From contig JABGZQ010000056.1 of NCBI GenBank assembly GCA_018674655.1, forward strand, positions 1-37,525: 37,525 nt of DNA, written 5' to 3'. The notes below the pieces were generated by a model that saw only the letters and a list, made by a program, of their open reading frames with translations, was not told where the DNA came from and did not search any database. A program made the translations under genes and the position numbers. Source of the DNA: Fidelibacterota bacterium (GTDB lineage Bacteria > Fidelibacterota > Marinisomatia > Marinisomatales > TCS55). Of the stretch, positions 18,638 to 27,046 are shown piece by piece; position 1 is the first letter of the stretch, and the number at the start of each line of letters is the position of its first letter.

Positions 18638-19416
18638 AATACTGTATCTAATTCCTTTTTAATCGGTTCCAATTTAATTCTTTCTGAAATCTTATCTTTA
18701 AACCAAATATCCGCAGATGCCAACCCCTGTGCAATAAACATATCTAGTCCACCCACAGTTTTAGCACCAAACTTTTGTCCTGCTTTTAACCACGCAGTCT
18801 CTATGGGGTTATAAATTGTATCTACCAAAACTTGATTAGGTGTGATATCAAGATCAGGCATAGGCTCTGTATCTGGCCACATACCTACAGGGGTGCAATT
18901 AATAACAATATCTGGATCATTAGTTGATGTTGGGTTGGGGTAAAAAGATTGCACCCAATCTAATAATTGCGCTGCTTTTTCTTGTGTACGGTTTTTTATA
19001 GAAATAGACTTTACGCCATTGTTAGCTAAAGCAAAAGCTATTGCTCTTGCAGCACCCCCAGCGCCAAGGATTAAACAATTTTTACCCTTTAATTCTATAT
19101 GGTTTAAATCCATGGCTATTAAAAACCCAATCCAGTCAGTATTAAACCCCTTTCCGTTATGAACACAATTCACAGCACCAATAATTTTTGCAGATTCATC
19201 TAATTTATTCAAAAATGGAATCACCGATTGTTTATGTGGAATGGTCACATTGAAACCATCCAATTCATTTGAATTTATGAATGAATGAAGATTGTTAGGA
19301 TGAATATGGATTCTCTCAAAAGAGGCTATTAGATTAAGTTGCCGAAAAACTTCATTATGAATAGTTGGACTTAAACTATGGGCAATGGGGTCTCCGATTA
19401 CAGCAAAGGTCTTCAT
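18631..19416 (-). CDS. aroE: Shikimate dehydrogenase
   Basis: A 261-residue NADP-dependent enzyme reducing 3-dehydroshikimate to shikimate. Motifs: GDPIAHSLSPTIHN (substrate-binding Ser residues), NVTIPHKQSV with the catalytic Lys, LGAGGAARAIAFAL (Rossmann dinucleotide-binding) and INCTPVGMWP. Length is near the usual 270. It overlaps aroA by four bases and aroC by seven. Confidence 0.96.
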   Translation of the reverse strand: MKTFAVIGDPIAHSLSPTIHNEVFRQLNLIASFERIHIHPNNLHSFINSNELDGFNVTIPHKQSVIPFLNKLDESAKIIGAVNCVHNGKGFNTDWIGFLIAMDLNHIELKGKNCLILGAGGAARAIAFALANNGVKSISIKNRTQEKAAQLLDWVQSFYPNPTSTNDPDIVINCTPVGMWPDTEPMPDLDITPNQVLVDTIYNPIETAWLKAGQKFGAKTVGGLDMFIAQGLASADIWFKDKISERIKLEPIKKELDTVLC

Positions 19417-20660
19417 GATTGTAAACGATCCAACTCTTTATAGAACTCTGGATAAGAAATGGAAACGCATTCAGGATGGTCTAAAACCACATCACCTTCA
19501 GATACGAGTCCGGCGATTGTAAATGCCATGGCGATACGATGGTCATGAAATGTTTCAATTTCAGCACCATTTAATGGTGTTGGACCATTGATGATAAATC
19601 CATCATCCAATTCTTCAATCTCTGCACCCATTTTATTCAGGTTGACGCACAGAGCATGGATTCTGTCACATTCTTTGATCCTTAATTCTTCAGCGCCACG
19701 AACTATTGTTTTTCCATTGGCTTGAGTCGCGAGAACTGCAATAACAGGCAACTCATCAATTAATCCGGGGACTTCATCTTTTGTGATGGTAATACCCTTC
19801 ATCGGTTGATAAGAAATATTCAAATTCCCAATCGTTTCACCAGCTTCTTCCCATTGTTCAAGATACTTTACATTGATGCCCATGCTTCCAAGTGCCCGAA
19901 AAACCCCAATTCTTGTTGGGTTTATTAAAATGCAATTCAATTGTATATCAGAATGTGATACCAAGGCTGCTGCTGCGGCAAAAAATGCAGCAGTGGAAGG
20001 ATCACCAGGAACAGATAATTTAAAGGGTGTAAGGGGAGACATTAAATTTGAAACAGCGGTCGTTAATCCATCAATTGAAACTTTTCCCCCAAGACCGTCC
20101 AACATTTTTTCTGTATGATTTCTAGATAAAATTGGCTCGGCAATTGACGTTTTACCTTTGGCGCCAAGACCCGCTAATATCACAGCAGATTTCACTTGGG
20201 CGCTGGCAACCGGAGATTCATAATGGATACCACACAACGTACTTTTATTAATTGTGATTGGTAATTTTCCATTTTTGCTTTCTGATTTTAATCCCATCTG
20301 AGAAAGTGGATCTAAAATACGATCCATTGGTCGAGATGATAATGAGTCATCTCCAACGAATGTGGCGTTAATACCTTGACCTGACAAGAGTCCTAATAAT
20401 AATCGTGTGGTTGTGCCGGAATTGCCGCAGTTTAATGGTTGATCTGGATCAATATAATCACCACCCTGAAGGATAACATCATTTTTGTTATCCTCAATTA
20501 TGACACCACAGGCTTCTAAACATTTTCGAGTAGTCTGAACATCGGCACCGGTAGACAAATTGGAAATCCGTGATTCTCCACCAGCTAAAGATGCTAGCAT
20601 AAGTGCCCGGTGGGAGATAGATTTATCTCCCGGCAATGATATTTTTCCTCTAATGGCCAT
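19413..20660 (-). CDS. aroA: 3-phosphoshikimate 1-carboxyvinyltransferase (EPSP synthase)
   Basis: A 415-residue enzyme transferring enolpyruvate from PEP to shikimate-3-phosphate. Motifs: [77 protein letters not shown] and [14 protein letters not shown]. The family is usually 425-445 residues; the N-terminus is short but intact through the PGDKS motif. The start lies 11 bases inside the DAHP synthase gene. Confidence 0.96.
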   Translation of the reverse strand: MAIRGKISLPGDKSISHRALMLASLAGGESRISNLSTGADVQTTRKCLEACGVIIEDNKNDVILQGGDYIDPDQPLNCGNSGTTTRLLLGLLSGQGINATFVGDDSLSSRPMDRILDPLSQMGLKSESKNGKLPITINKSTLCGIHYESPVASAQVKSAVILAGLGAKGKTSIAEPILSRNHTEKMLDGLGGKVSIDGLTTAVSNLMSPLTPFKLSVPGDPSTAAFFAAAAALVSHSDIQLNCILINPTRIGVFRALGSMGINVKYLEQWEEAGETIGNLNISYQPMKGITITKDEVPGLIDELPVIAVLATQANGKTIVRGAEELRIKECDRIHALCVNLNKMGAEIEELDDGFIINGPTPLNGAEIETFHDHRIAMAFTIAGLVSEGDVVLDHPECVSISYPEFYKELDRLQS

Positions 20661-21999
20661 TTGTTTTTAGTTCATCTGCAATAAGGAAAGCCAGTTCAAT
20701 GGCTTGATTTGCATTTAGTCGTGGGTCACAATGGGTGCGATATCTATCGGATAAATCCGATTCAGAAATATCAGCTAACCCACCGGTACATTCGGTTACA
20801 TTTTGTCCCGTCATTTCCAAATGTATACCACCAGCGTGGGATCCTTCTCCTCGGTGAATTTGGATATTTTGTTTCACCTCATCCAATATTTGACTGAATG
20901 GGCGTGTTTTTATTCCATTACTACTTTTGATTGTGTTTCCATGCATAGGATCACATGACCATATAACTGTACGGCCTTCTTCCTGTACTTTTCGAATCAG
21001 GGAAGGTAGAATAGATTCAATTTTATTACTTCCAAATCTCGTAATTAACGTAATCCGGCCCGCCTCATCATTTGGATTCAAAATATCTAATAATTGGATG
21101 AGTTCATCTGGATCCATAGTTGGCCCGCATTTAATACCAATGGGGTTTTGAATCCCCCGGCAAAACTCTACATGAGCACTTTCTGCGAACCGAGTTCTAT
21201 CTCCTATCCATACAAAGTGTGCGGATGTATTATAAATATCTCCGGATGTAGAATCGATTCTTGTTAATGCTTCTTCATAGGGCAGGAGGAGCGCTTCATG
21301 GCTTGTAAAATATTTAACCCGACGAAGTTGAGGTGTATTAGAGGAATGAATACCCAGGGCTTCCATAAAATTCAGACTTTCTTGAACTTGATCTGCTAAA
21401 TGGCGGTAACGTTCTCCTTGAGGGCCGCTTTTTACAAAGCCCATATTCCATGATTGTACATGTCGAAGATCTGCATACCCGCCATCGGCAAAAGCTCTCA
21501 GTAAATTCAATGTAGAGGCAGCTTGAGAATAGGCTTTCAACATTCGCTCAGGATTGGGAATTCTTTTTTCTTTATGGAACTGTATGTCATTTATAATATC
21601 GCCAGTATAACTGGGGAGTTCAACACCATCAATTGTTTCTGTGGGACAAGATCGGGGCTTGGCAAATTGGCCAGCCATACGCCCAATTCTTACAACGGGC
21701 ATATTTGTACCATTTGTTAATATCACGGCCATTTGGAGAATAACGCGAAAAGTATCTCGAATGTGATCAGCATGAAATTCAGAAAAACTTTCGGCACAAT
21801 CACCTCCCTGTAGCAAGAACCCATTTCCTTCTGTTACTTCAGCCAATGTTCTCTTTAAGGAACGAACTTCGCCCGCAAAAACCAGAGGTGGAAAACCTTG
21901 AAGCGTTCTAACCACTTCTTTTAAATGATTTTGATCTGGATAATCAGGTAAATGTTTTATAGTAAAATTTCTCCAACTATCTGTTTGCCATGGAGTCAT
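20650..21999 (-). CDS. 3-deoxy-7-phosphoheptulonate (DAHP) synthase, class II
   Basis: A 449-residue plant/mycobacterial-type (class II) DAHP synthase, catalysing the entry step from PEP and erythrose-4-phosphate. Marks: [30 protein letters not shown] (metal-binding Cys), [43 protein letters not shown] and [15 protein letters not shown]. It is shorter than plant enzymes because it lacks a transit peptide. No separate regulatory domain is visible, so feedback control may rest on the leader attenuator. It overlaps tyrA by four bases. Confidence 0.95.
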   Translation of the reverse strand: MTPWQTDSWRNFTIKHLPDYPDQNHLKEVVRTLQGFPPLVFAGEVRSLKRTLAEVTEGNGFLLQGGDCAESFSEFHADHIRDTFRVILQMAVILTNGTNMPVVRIGRMAGQFAKPRSCPTETIDGVELPSYTGDIINDIQFHKEKRIPNPERMLKAYSQAASTLNLLRAFADGGYADLRHVQSWNMGFVKSGPQGERYRHLADQVQESLNFMEALGIHSSNTPQLRRVKYFTSHEALLLPYEEALTRIDSTSGDIYNTSAHFVWIGDRTRFAESAHVEFCRGIQNPIGIKCGPTMDPDELIQLLDILNPNDEAGRITLITRFGSNKIESILPSLIRKVQEEGRTVIWSCDPMHGNTIKSSNGIKTRPFSQILDEVKQNIQIHRGEGSHAGGIHLEMTGQNVTECTGGLADISESDLSDRYRTHCDPRLNANQAIELAFLIADELKTNGH

Positions 22000-22724
22000 G
22001 ATTGTAATTCCTTTAAGCGATTATCCAAAGTATTCGTTGATTCTTTCAAATTCATAATCATTTTTTTTGTATAGGGATTATATAATTGCAAATCAGTGTA
22101 TAGCTCCCAACTATCATTACAGGTTTGGTCAACCAAATCTAATAGATCTCGAAATCCCTGTGTATCAATTGACGTTTTTTTAATGCCAAACTCTTTTAGC
22201 ATTCGCCCTAGAAAATGGGTAACGCCTTGGGTTTGTGCTGCCATTCGATCATGGTCATCAGCTGTCATTTCAAGAACTTGTATTCCTTGGTCTACAAAAA
22301 ATCTTTTCCAGAAATCAAATTGGTTATGAGAGTCTCTCGTTTTATCCATCATCATTTTCAAGCGATTATTTGTTATAAAAGAATCAGGGCCAAACAGAGG
22401 ATGAGTTGCAATGATACCTATTTTTTCCGATAAATGTTTTTCCATGACTTCCACAGGGTGTTTTTTCACAGAACAGACATCAATGATGGTTGTACCATTA
22501 GAAAGTTTTGGTGAAATAGATTTGATTATTGATTCAAAATGACGAATGGGTACAGCTACAAATATTGCTTTTTCTTTTAATAAATCATCCAATTCAACAA
22601 AGGTTACATTGGGGAATAGCTTCGGGGAAGAAAGGTCAAACGCTTTGATGGAAAATCCTTTTTGAAGAATATTGGCCAAAACTTTACCAAAACGGCCAAA
22701 CCCTATTATGCCAACGCTATTCAT
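21996..22724 (-). CDS. tyrA: Prephenate/arogenate dehydrogenase, plant-like
   Basis: A 242-residue oxidoreductase for tyrosine synthesis. The N-terminal Rossmann motif [16 protein letters not shown] is followed by [34 protein letters not shown] (active-site His) and the C-terminal helical part [12 protein letters not shown] with [19 protein letters not shown]. The pattern resembles the compact plant arogenate dehydrogenase domain rather than the longer bacterial TyrA with an ACT domain. Whether it uses prephenate or arogenate, NAD or NADP, cannot be settled by reading. It overlaps the pheA-like gene and the DAHP synthase gene by four bases each. Confidence 0.88.
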   Translation of the reverse strand: MNSVGIIGFGRFGKVLANILQKGFSIKAFDLSSPKLFPNVTFVELDDLLKEKAIFVAVPIRHFESIIKSISPKLSNGTTIIDVCSVKKHPVEVMEKHLSEKIGIIATHPLFGPDSFITNNRLKMMMDKTRDSHNQFDFWKRFFVDQGIQVLEMTADDHDRMAAQTQGVTHFLGRMLKEFGIKKTSIDTQGFRDLLDLVDQTCNDSWELYTDLQLYNPYTKKMIMNLKESTNTLDNRLKELQS

Positions 22725-23293
22725 GAATCTCCCAATTTTTTCACCCCAAGAAATAGGGTCAGGTTATGTTTTAAATCATGGATGCTTTCTTGGAGAATAT
22801 CCAATTCGTATAAATCTGCACAGGCTTTATTCGCAATTACACCTGCGGTAGAAGGGAGTTTCCCTTCTGACAGTCGTCTTGCAGCCTCAGCCGTATCATC
22901 TTCTTCAATCAGTGGTCGCGTCCAAAAATGTTCACTCAAGTAATCCTTACATTGACGAAGTGCTTGTTGATGGGAATGGATTTCTGTGATATCACCCACA
23001 TGAGTCCCTACAAGTCCAAGAAGGTTTTGATCTACTGCAATATGGAACATCTCAAGGATGTCGCAACGATATTTTGCAAGCGCTTCAACACTTTCAATCA
23101 CGACGCCACCTTGTGCATTCTCCATAGCAAAAATGCCATAATCGGTATTCCCGGATTCTACCCCGGCCAATACTTGTTCAGATGAAATCTGGTATACGAT
23201 TTTGGCGCCTTCTATTCCGTGATTATGGGCAAACTCGTGAGCGGCCTGTTCGGAGAAGCTTCCTTTCCCGCCCTGAATTCCTATTGTAATCAT
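22721..23293 (-). CDS. pheA: Prephenate dehydratase-like protein, no ACT domain
   Basis: A 190-residue protein with the periplasmic-binding-like prephenate dehydratase fold: GIQGGKGSFSEQAA at the start, DYGIFAMENAQGGVV where typical enzymes have PIENSxxG, and NLTLF at 177-181 where the family has the catalytic TRF. The Thr is kept but the Arg is Leu. It ends directly after this motif, so the usual 80-residue ACT domain that senses phenylalanine is missing. Position as first gene of the aromatic operon supports a role in phenylalanine synthesis; a divergent active site or a narrower role is possible. The ATG at 23293 is 36 bases downstream of the leader terminator. Confidence 0.75.
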   Translation of the reverse strand: MITIGIQGGKGSFSEQAAHEFAHNHGIEGAKIVYQISSEQVLAGVESGNTDYGIFAMENAQGGVVIESVEALAKYRCDILEMFHIAVDQNLLGLVGTHVGDITEIHSHQQALRQCKDYLSEHFWTRPLIEEDDTAEAARRLSEGKLPSTAGVIANKACADLYELDILQESIHDLKHNLTLFLGVKKLGDS

Positions 23294-23329
23294 AATTATA
23301 ATTTCATTGTTTAATTAATTGTTTATTCC

Positions 23330-23359
23330 AAAAAAAAACCCCGATCAAAGCCGGGGTTT
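23330..23359 (-). terminator. Intrinsic terminator in aromatic operon leader
   Basis: Read on the minus strand, AAACCCCG (23359-23352) pairs with CGGGGTTT (23343-23336) across an 8-base loop, and the stem runs into nine T (complement of 23338-23330). It stands between the leader peptide and the first operon gene, which makes it an attenuator rather than an end-of-gene terminator. Confidence 0.92.
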
Positions 23360-23404
23360 CAAAGCAGTCAACATGTACAGGTCTCCCTGGGACTACAAAA
23401 CCCC
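23330..23404 (-). promoter_or_regulatory. Tyr/Phe-responsive attenuator: antiterminator versus terminator
   Basis: On the minus strand GGGGTTTT (23404-23397), the last sense codons of the leader peptide, can pair with GAAACCCC (23360-23353), the 5' arm of the terminator: seven Watson-Crick pairs plus one G-U. The looped-out segment has its own hairpin, AGTC/GACT closing CAGG-GAGA-CCTG with a GNRA-type tetraloop. A ribosome stalled at the Tyr/Phe codons leaves the antiterminator free to form; one that reaches the stop covers it and the terminator forms. No convincing 1:2 protector stem was found, unlike the arginine leader. Confidence 0.82.
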
Positions 23405-23452
23405 TTCGCGGCTAAAAAACCGATACAAGCTATAATAATTTTCTTTGTTCAT
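23393..23452 (-). CDS. Tyr/Phe-rich leader peptide of the aromatic operon
   Basis: A 19-codon ORF, MNKENYYSLYRFFSREGVL, with Tyr at 6, 7 and 10 and Phe at 12 and 13. The operon it precedes makes exactly these two amino acids. The stop (TAG) is 33 bases before the terminator hairpin, and the last codons (GGG GTT TTG) form the antiterminator strand. No SD precedes the ATG; the region upstream is short. The design parallels the pheA leader of enteric bacteria, but with mixed Tyr and Phe codons. A regulatory, not structural, role is inferred. Confidence 0.88.
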   Translation of the reverse strand: MNKENYYSLYRFFSREGVL

Positions 23453-23469
23453 GTTAATCATAGGTGGGA

Positions 23470-23499
23470 ATATTAAGACAGGGTTTCATCAGATACCAA
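23470..23499 (-). promoter_or_regulatory. Candidate promoter of the aromatic operon
   Basis: On the minus strand TTGGTA (23499-23494) and TAATAT (23475-23470) are separated by 18 bases, resembling sigma-70 -35 and -10 boxes. Transcription would begin about ten bases before the leader-peptide ATG. The boxes lie just past the chorismate mutase stop, so the operon would be independently transcribed. An alternative -10, TATGAT, lies nearer the ATG and would give an almost leaderless message. Confidence 0.4.
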
Positions 23500-23506
23500 C
23501 CTTATT

Positions 23507-23776
23507 TTATTTCTTTTGCAGTTTTTTTGAAATGTGATATACAGGCCCAAAAATAGCAGAAATATCGTCACGATCTAATTTCCCTTTTAACCGTTCGGTC
23601 AACCGGTCAATAATCTCTCTTTCCCGATTGGGGTCGCCAACCGCTAAATTATTTGATTCTTTTATGGCGCCAATTTGTATAGAAACTGTGAATCGCTTTA
23701 CCAATAGATCTACCATTTGATTATCGCATTCATCGATCATCTCGCGTAGATGGTTGATTTTTTCCTTTGAATCCAT
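23507..23776 (-). CDS. Chorismate mutase, AroQ class
   Basis: An 89-residue all-helical chorismate mutase converting chorismate to prephenate, the substrate of the two genes downstream. Visible features match the AroQ fold: helix 1 with LREMIDECDNQMVDLLVKRF (conserved Arg and the Asp-xx-Ile/Leu pattern), then VSIQIGAIKESN, and helix 2 with DPNREREIIDRLTERL. The start is put at the second Met (MDSKEKINHLREMID); an ATG seven codons upstream is also possible and neither has an SD. It lies upstream of, but apart from, the attenuated operon, separated by the candidate promoter and leader. Confidence 0.9.
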   Translation of the reverse strand: MDSKEKINHLREMIDECDNQMVDLLVKRFTVSIQIGAIKESNNLAVGDPNREREIIDRLTERLKGKLDRDDISAIFGPVYHISKKLQKK

Positions 23777-23858
23777 GAAAAAAAGTACACAAGCCATTTG
23801 CTGGGGTGAAACGTTTTTTAATGTAATTTCCGCCCCGTTATTTTAGCCACGAATAAAG

Positions 23859-25151
23859 ATGAGTACACCAACCAAACGCGTCGCATTCCACACTTTGGGA
23901 TGCAAACTAAACTTCTCAGAAACAGCCACTATTTCTCGTGATTTTATTCGTCATGGATTTGAAAAGGTCGATTACCGAGATGAAGCAGATATTTATGTGT
24001 TGAATACCTGTTCCGTTACAGAAAATGCTGACAAGGAAGCCAGAAAGCTCATCCGCAAAGCCAAACGTCGGAACCCCAATTCATCTGTTGCTGTGATCGG
24101 TTGTTATGCACAACTAAAACCCAATGACATTGCAGAAATTGATGGTGTGGATATTATTTTGGGTGCGGAAGAGAAATTCAATCTACTGAACCATTTAAAT
24201 GAAATCGACCTCAATAGTGGGACCAAAGTAATTCAGACTGAGATTGACCATGTGCATAAATTCACACCCTCATATTCCTCAGGTGAACGAACGCGCTCTT
24301 TTTTAAAGGTACAGGATGGATGTGACTATACCTGTTCCTTTTGTACGATTCCGTTAGCCCGAGGAAAGAGTCGCAGCGATTCAATTGAGAATACGATGAA
24401 GATTGCTCGGGAATTGGCTAAAACAGATGCACGAGAAATAGTGCTAACTGGTGTCAATATTGGGGATTTCGGTAAAGGGTCTGACGAATCATTTTTTAAC
24501 CTTATACAGCAATTGGATAGTTTGGATGGTATAGATCGCATTCGCATTTCATCTATCGAACCAAATTTGCTTACCAATGACATAATCAATTTCTGTGCTT
24601 CGTCTCGCAAATTTATGCCACACTTTCACGTGCCACTCCAATCAGGATCAGATAAAATATTAGGCGCCATGCGCCGGAGATATAAAAGGAATCTATTTGA
24701 AGAAAGAGTGACAAAAATAAAATCAATTATACCAGATGCTTGTATCGGTGTGGATGTTATTGTAGGGTTCCCAGGAGAAACAGATGTGGATTTTCTTAAG
24801 ACCTATAATTTTTTAAATGACTTAGATATTTCTTATCTACACGTTTTTAGTTATTCAGAGCGACCGAACACAGATGCCGTGGAAATGGGTGGCGTTATAT
24901 CAAAAGAAAAACGAACAGAACGAAGCAAAATGCTCCATATTTTATCGGATAAAAAACGGCGATACTTTCACGATAAATTTGTAAATACTAAAAGACCAGT
25001 TCTATTTGAAAACATGAAGAATGGAAAAATGTTGGGACACACTGATAATTATATACAAGTCCAAGTGGATGAGTCTATGACATTAATTAATACAATCCAT
25101 TTGGTGAAACTATCGCTAAATCACGGTACGGTTGTGAATGGGGAATTGTAA
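23859..25151 (+). CDS. mtaB: tRNA methylthiotransferase, MtaB type (radical SAM)
   Basis: A 430-residue enzyme adding a methylthio group to t6A37 of tRNAs reading ANN codons. The N-terminal UPF0004 domain has cluster-binding Cys15 (HTLGCKLNFSET), Cys51 (LNTCSVT) and Cys82 (VIGCYAQ). The radical SAM domain has CDYTCSFC with Cys155, 159 and 162. A TRAM-like C-terminal domain follows (KRPVLFENMKNGKMLGHTDNYIQV). The TLGCKLN start motif and lengths fit MtaB better than MiaB or RimO. It is divergently transcribed from chorismate mutase, whose start is 82 bases away. Confidence 0.92.
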   Translation: MSTPTKRVAFHTLGCKLNFSETATISRDFIRHGFEKVDYRDEADIYVLNTCSVTENADKEARKLIRKAKRRNPNSSVAVIGCYAQLKPNDIAEIDGVDIILGAEEKFNLLNHLNEIDLNSGTKVIQTEIDHVHKFTPSYSSGERTRSFLKVQDGCDYTCSFCTIPLARGKSRSDSIENTMKIARELAKTDAREIVLTGVNIGDFGKGSDESFFNLIQQLDSLDGIDRIRISSIEPNLLTNDIINFCASSRKFMPHFHVPLQSGSDKILGAMRRRYKRNLFEERVTKIKSIIPDACIGVDVIVGFPGETDVDFLKTYNFLNDLDISYLHVFSYSERPNTDAVEMGGVISKEKRTERSKMLHILSDKKRRYFHDKFVNTKRPVLFENMKNGKMLGHTDNYIQVQVDESMTLINTIHLVKLSLNHGTVVNGEL

Positions 25152-25171
25152 TCAATTCTTTTAACTAAACT

Positions 25172-27046
25172 ATGATTCGTCTCGAAAGTATATCTAAATC
25201 CTTCCCAGATGGGGACCTATTCAACAATGTGAATATTTTTTTAAAACGTGGTATGCGGGCCGGACTTGTGGGTCCAAATGGCTCTGGTAAAACCACCTTG
25301 CTCCGTATCATGTTGGGGCAGGAAACGCCCGACTCCGGGAATGTTCAAAAAGATAAAGCCATTACCATAGGCTATTTGGCGCAAGATATTGTGGTTGGTT
25401 CAGAAAGATCCATCTTGGAAGAAGTATTGGCGGGTTATCCGGAAGTAACTGATTTAGAAGGACAAATATTGACTTTATCCGAAGCCATCTCAAAAGATCA
25501 TGAAAATCTGGAATTGGTAAATCAATTGGGTGAAGTTCAAAATCGATTCGAGGCATTAGGTGGATGGACATTGGAAGAGAAAGCAAAAAAAATCCTGAGT
25601 GGTCTCGGTTTTTCAGAAGAAAAGTTTACAGAACCCATGGATGTATTCTCTGGTGGTTGGCGTATGCGTGTGGCATTGGCAGCCATCTTACTACAGGAAC
25701 CAGACATCTTGTTTTTAGATGAGCCCACGAACCATTTGGATTTAGAAGCAACAATTTGGTTGGAATCATTTCTGGCAGAATGGCGCGGAGGAATGGTTAT
25801 GATAAGTCATGATCGCGCATTCTTAGATCGATCGGTGAATCACATACTTGAAATTGATTTAAAAAAGATAACATTATTCACAGGGAACTACACCAAGTAC
25901 ACTGAAGAAAAAATGCTTCGGATAGAACAACACAGAAATGCATATCAAAACCAGCAAAAACAGATTAAAGATACAGAACGGTTCATTGAACGATTCAGAT
26001 ATAAAAACACCAAAGCCACACAAGTTCAAAGTCGAGTGAAAATGCTGGATAAATTGGAAAAAATTGAAGCGCCTACAGAACAAAGTCATACCATGAATTT
26101 GAAATTACCTCAACCCAGTCGACCTCCTTTGAATGTGGTTTCCTGCCGAAATGTGACCAAACATTATGGCGATATCGAAGTGTTCAATGATATGGATATG
26201 TTGGTAGAGCGGGGACAGAAAATTGGCTTGGTAGGCCAAAACGGTGCCGGGAAATCTACATTACTCAAAATGCTTGCCGGCGTAGAGTCAGTGACGTCCG
26301 GTGCGATTCGAATGGGGAGAGATATTAATAGTGCCTACTATGCGCAACATCAACTGGAAACGCTCGATCCGAATGATACAGTTTTTGAATCTATCCAGAA
26401 AGTGAGTCCAGGTTGGAGTGAAACCGAAATGCGGAATTACTTGGGGAGCTTCATGTTTTCGGGAGATGAAATTGAAAAATATGTGAAGGTGCTATCAGGA
26501 GGAGAGAAAGCTCGGGTGGCCTTAGCACGAATGCTGGTGGAGCCATCTCATTTGCTTTTATTAGATGAACCCACAAACCACCTAGATATGGTGACAAGGA
26601 ACGTAGTTGAGAACGCTTTGGTCCAATTCACAGGTGCTATTGTTTGTATATCTCATGACCGTCACTTTTTGAATAATGTTACAAACCTTACCTGCGAAGT
26701 TGGTGGTGGTGGTATTCGAGTATTTGAAGGAAATTATGATTATTACGACTGGAAAAGACAGGATAGGCAATCTGCCAAGACAAATGTGCCAATACAAAAA
26801 ACCGAATCCAAGGGGAAATCAGCCTTTAAAGATCGTAAGAAAATTCGCAACCGTTTGGCATGGATTGAAAAACGATTCAATATCATAGAATCTGAATTAG
26901 ATGATCAGCGATCGATTACCCAGGATTCATCCAATGGAGATAATTACGACTTGCTCCAACAGACCATGGAAACCATGAATATCCTAGAGGCGGAATACTT
27001 AGAATTGATGGAAGAGCAGGAAAAATTATATTCTAATCTCGGGTAA
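25172..27046 (+). CDS. ABC-F family ATPase (ribosome-associated type)
   Basis: A 624-residue soluble protein with two ABC domains and no membrane segment. First domain: Walker A VGPNGSGKTT (about 34-43), signature FSGGWRMRVALA, Walker B ILFLDEPTNHLD. The linker (about 235-315) is charged and helical, as in the P-site tRNA interaction motif. Second domain: VGQNGAGKST, LSGGEKARVALA, LLLLDEPTNHLD. Residues about 535-624 make a coiled-coil tail (RKKIRNRLAWIEKRFNIIE to LEAEYLELMEEQEKLYSN), as in Uup. Members act on translating ribosomes; the exact subfamily is not settled here. The gene overlaps yaaA (convergent) by 14 bases. Confidence 0.93.
   Translation: MIRLESISKSFPDGDLFNNVNIFLKRGMRAGLVGPNGSGKTTLLRIMLGQETPDSGNVQKDKAITIGYLAQDIVVGSERSILEEVLAGYPEVTDLEGQILTLSEAISKDHENLELVNQLGEVQNRFEALGGWTLEEKAKKILSGLGFSEEKFTEPMDVFSGGWRMRVALAAILLQEPDILFLDEPTNHLDLEATIWLESFLAEWRGGMVMISHDRAFLDRSVNHILEIDLKKITLFTGNYTKYTEEKMLRIEQHRNAYQNQQKQIKDTERFIERFRYKNTKATQVQSRVKMLDKLEKIEAPTEQSHTMNLKLPQPSRPPLNVVSCRNVTKHYGDIEVFNDMDMLVERGQKIGLVGQNGAGKSTLLKMLAGVESVTSGAIRMGRDINSAYYAQHQLETLDPNDTVFESIQKVSPGWSETEMRNYLGSFMFSGDEIEKYVKVLSGGEKARVALARMLVEPSHLLLLDEPTNHLDMVTRNVVENALVQFTGAIVCISHDRHFLNNVTNLTCEVGGGGIRVFEGNYDYYDWKRQDRQSAKTNVPIQKTESKGKSAFKDRKKIRNRLAWIEKRFNIIESELDDQRSITQDSSNGDNYDLLQQTMETMNILEAEYLELMEEQEKLYSNLG

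Noticed and set aside
23294-23506. T-box riboswitch for Phe or Tyr before the aromatic operon
   Set aside because: No T-box sequence or specifier loop was recognised, and the spacer is short; the translated Tyr/Phe ORF and its competing stems explain the region better.
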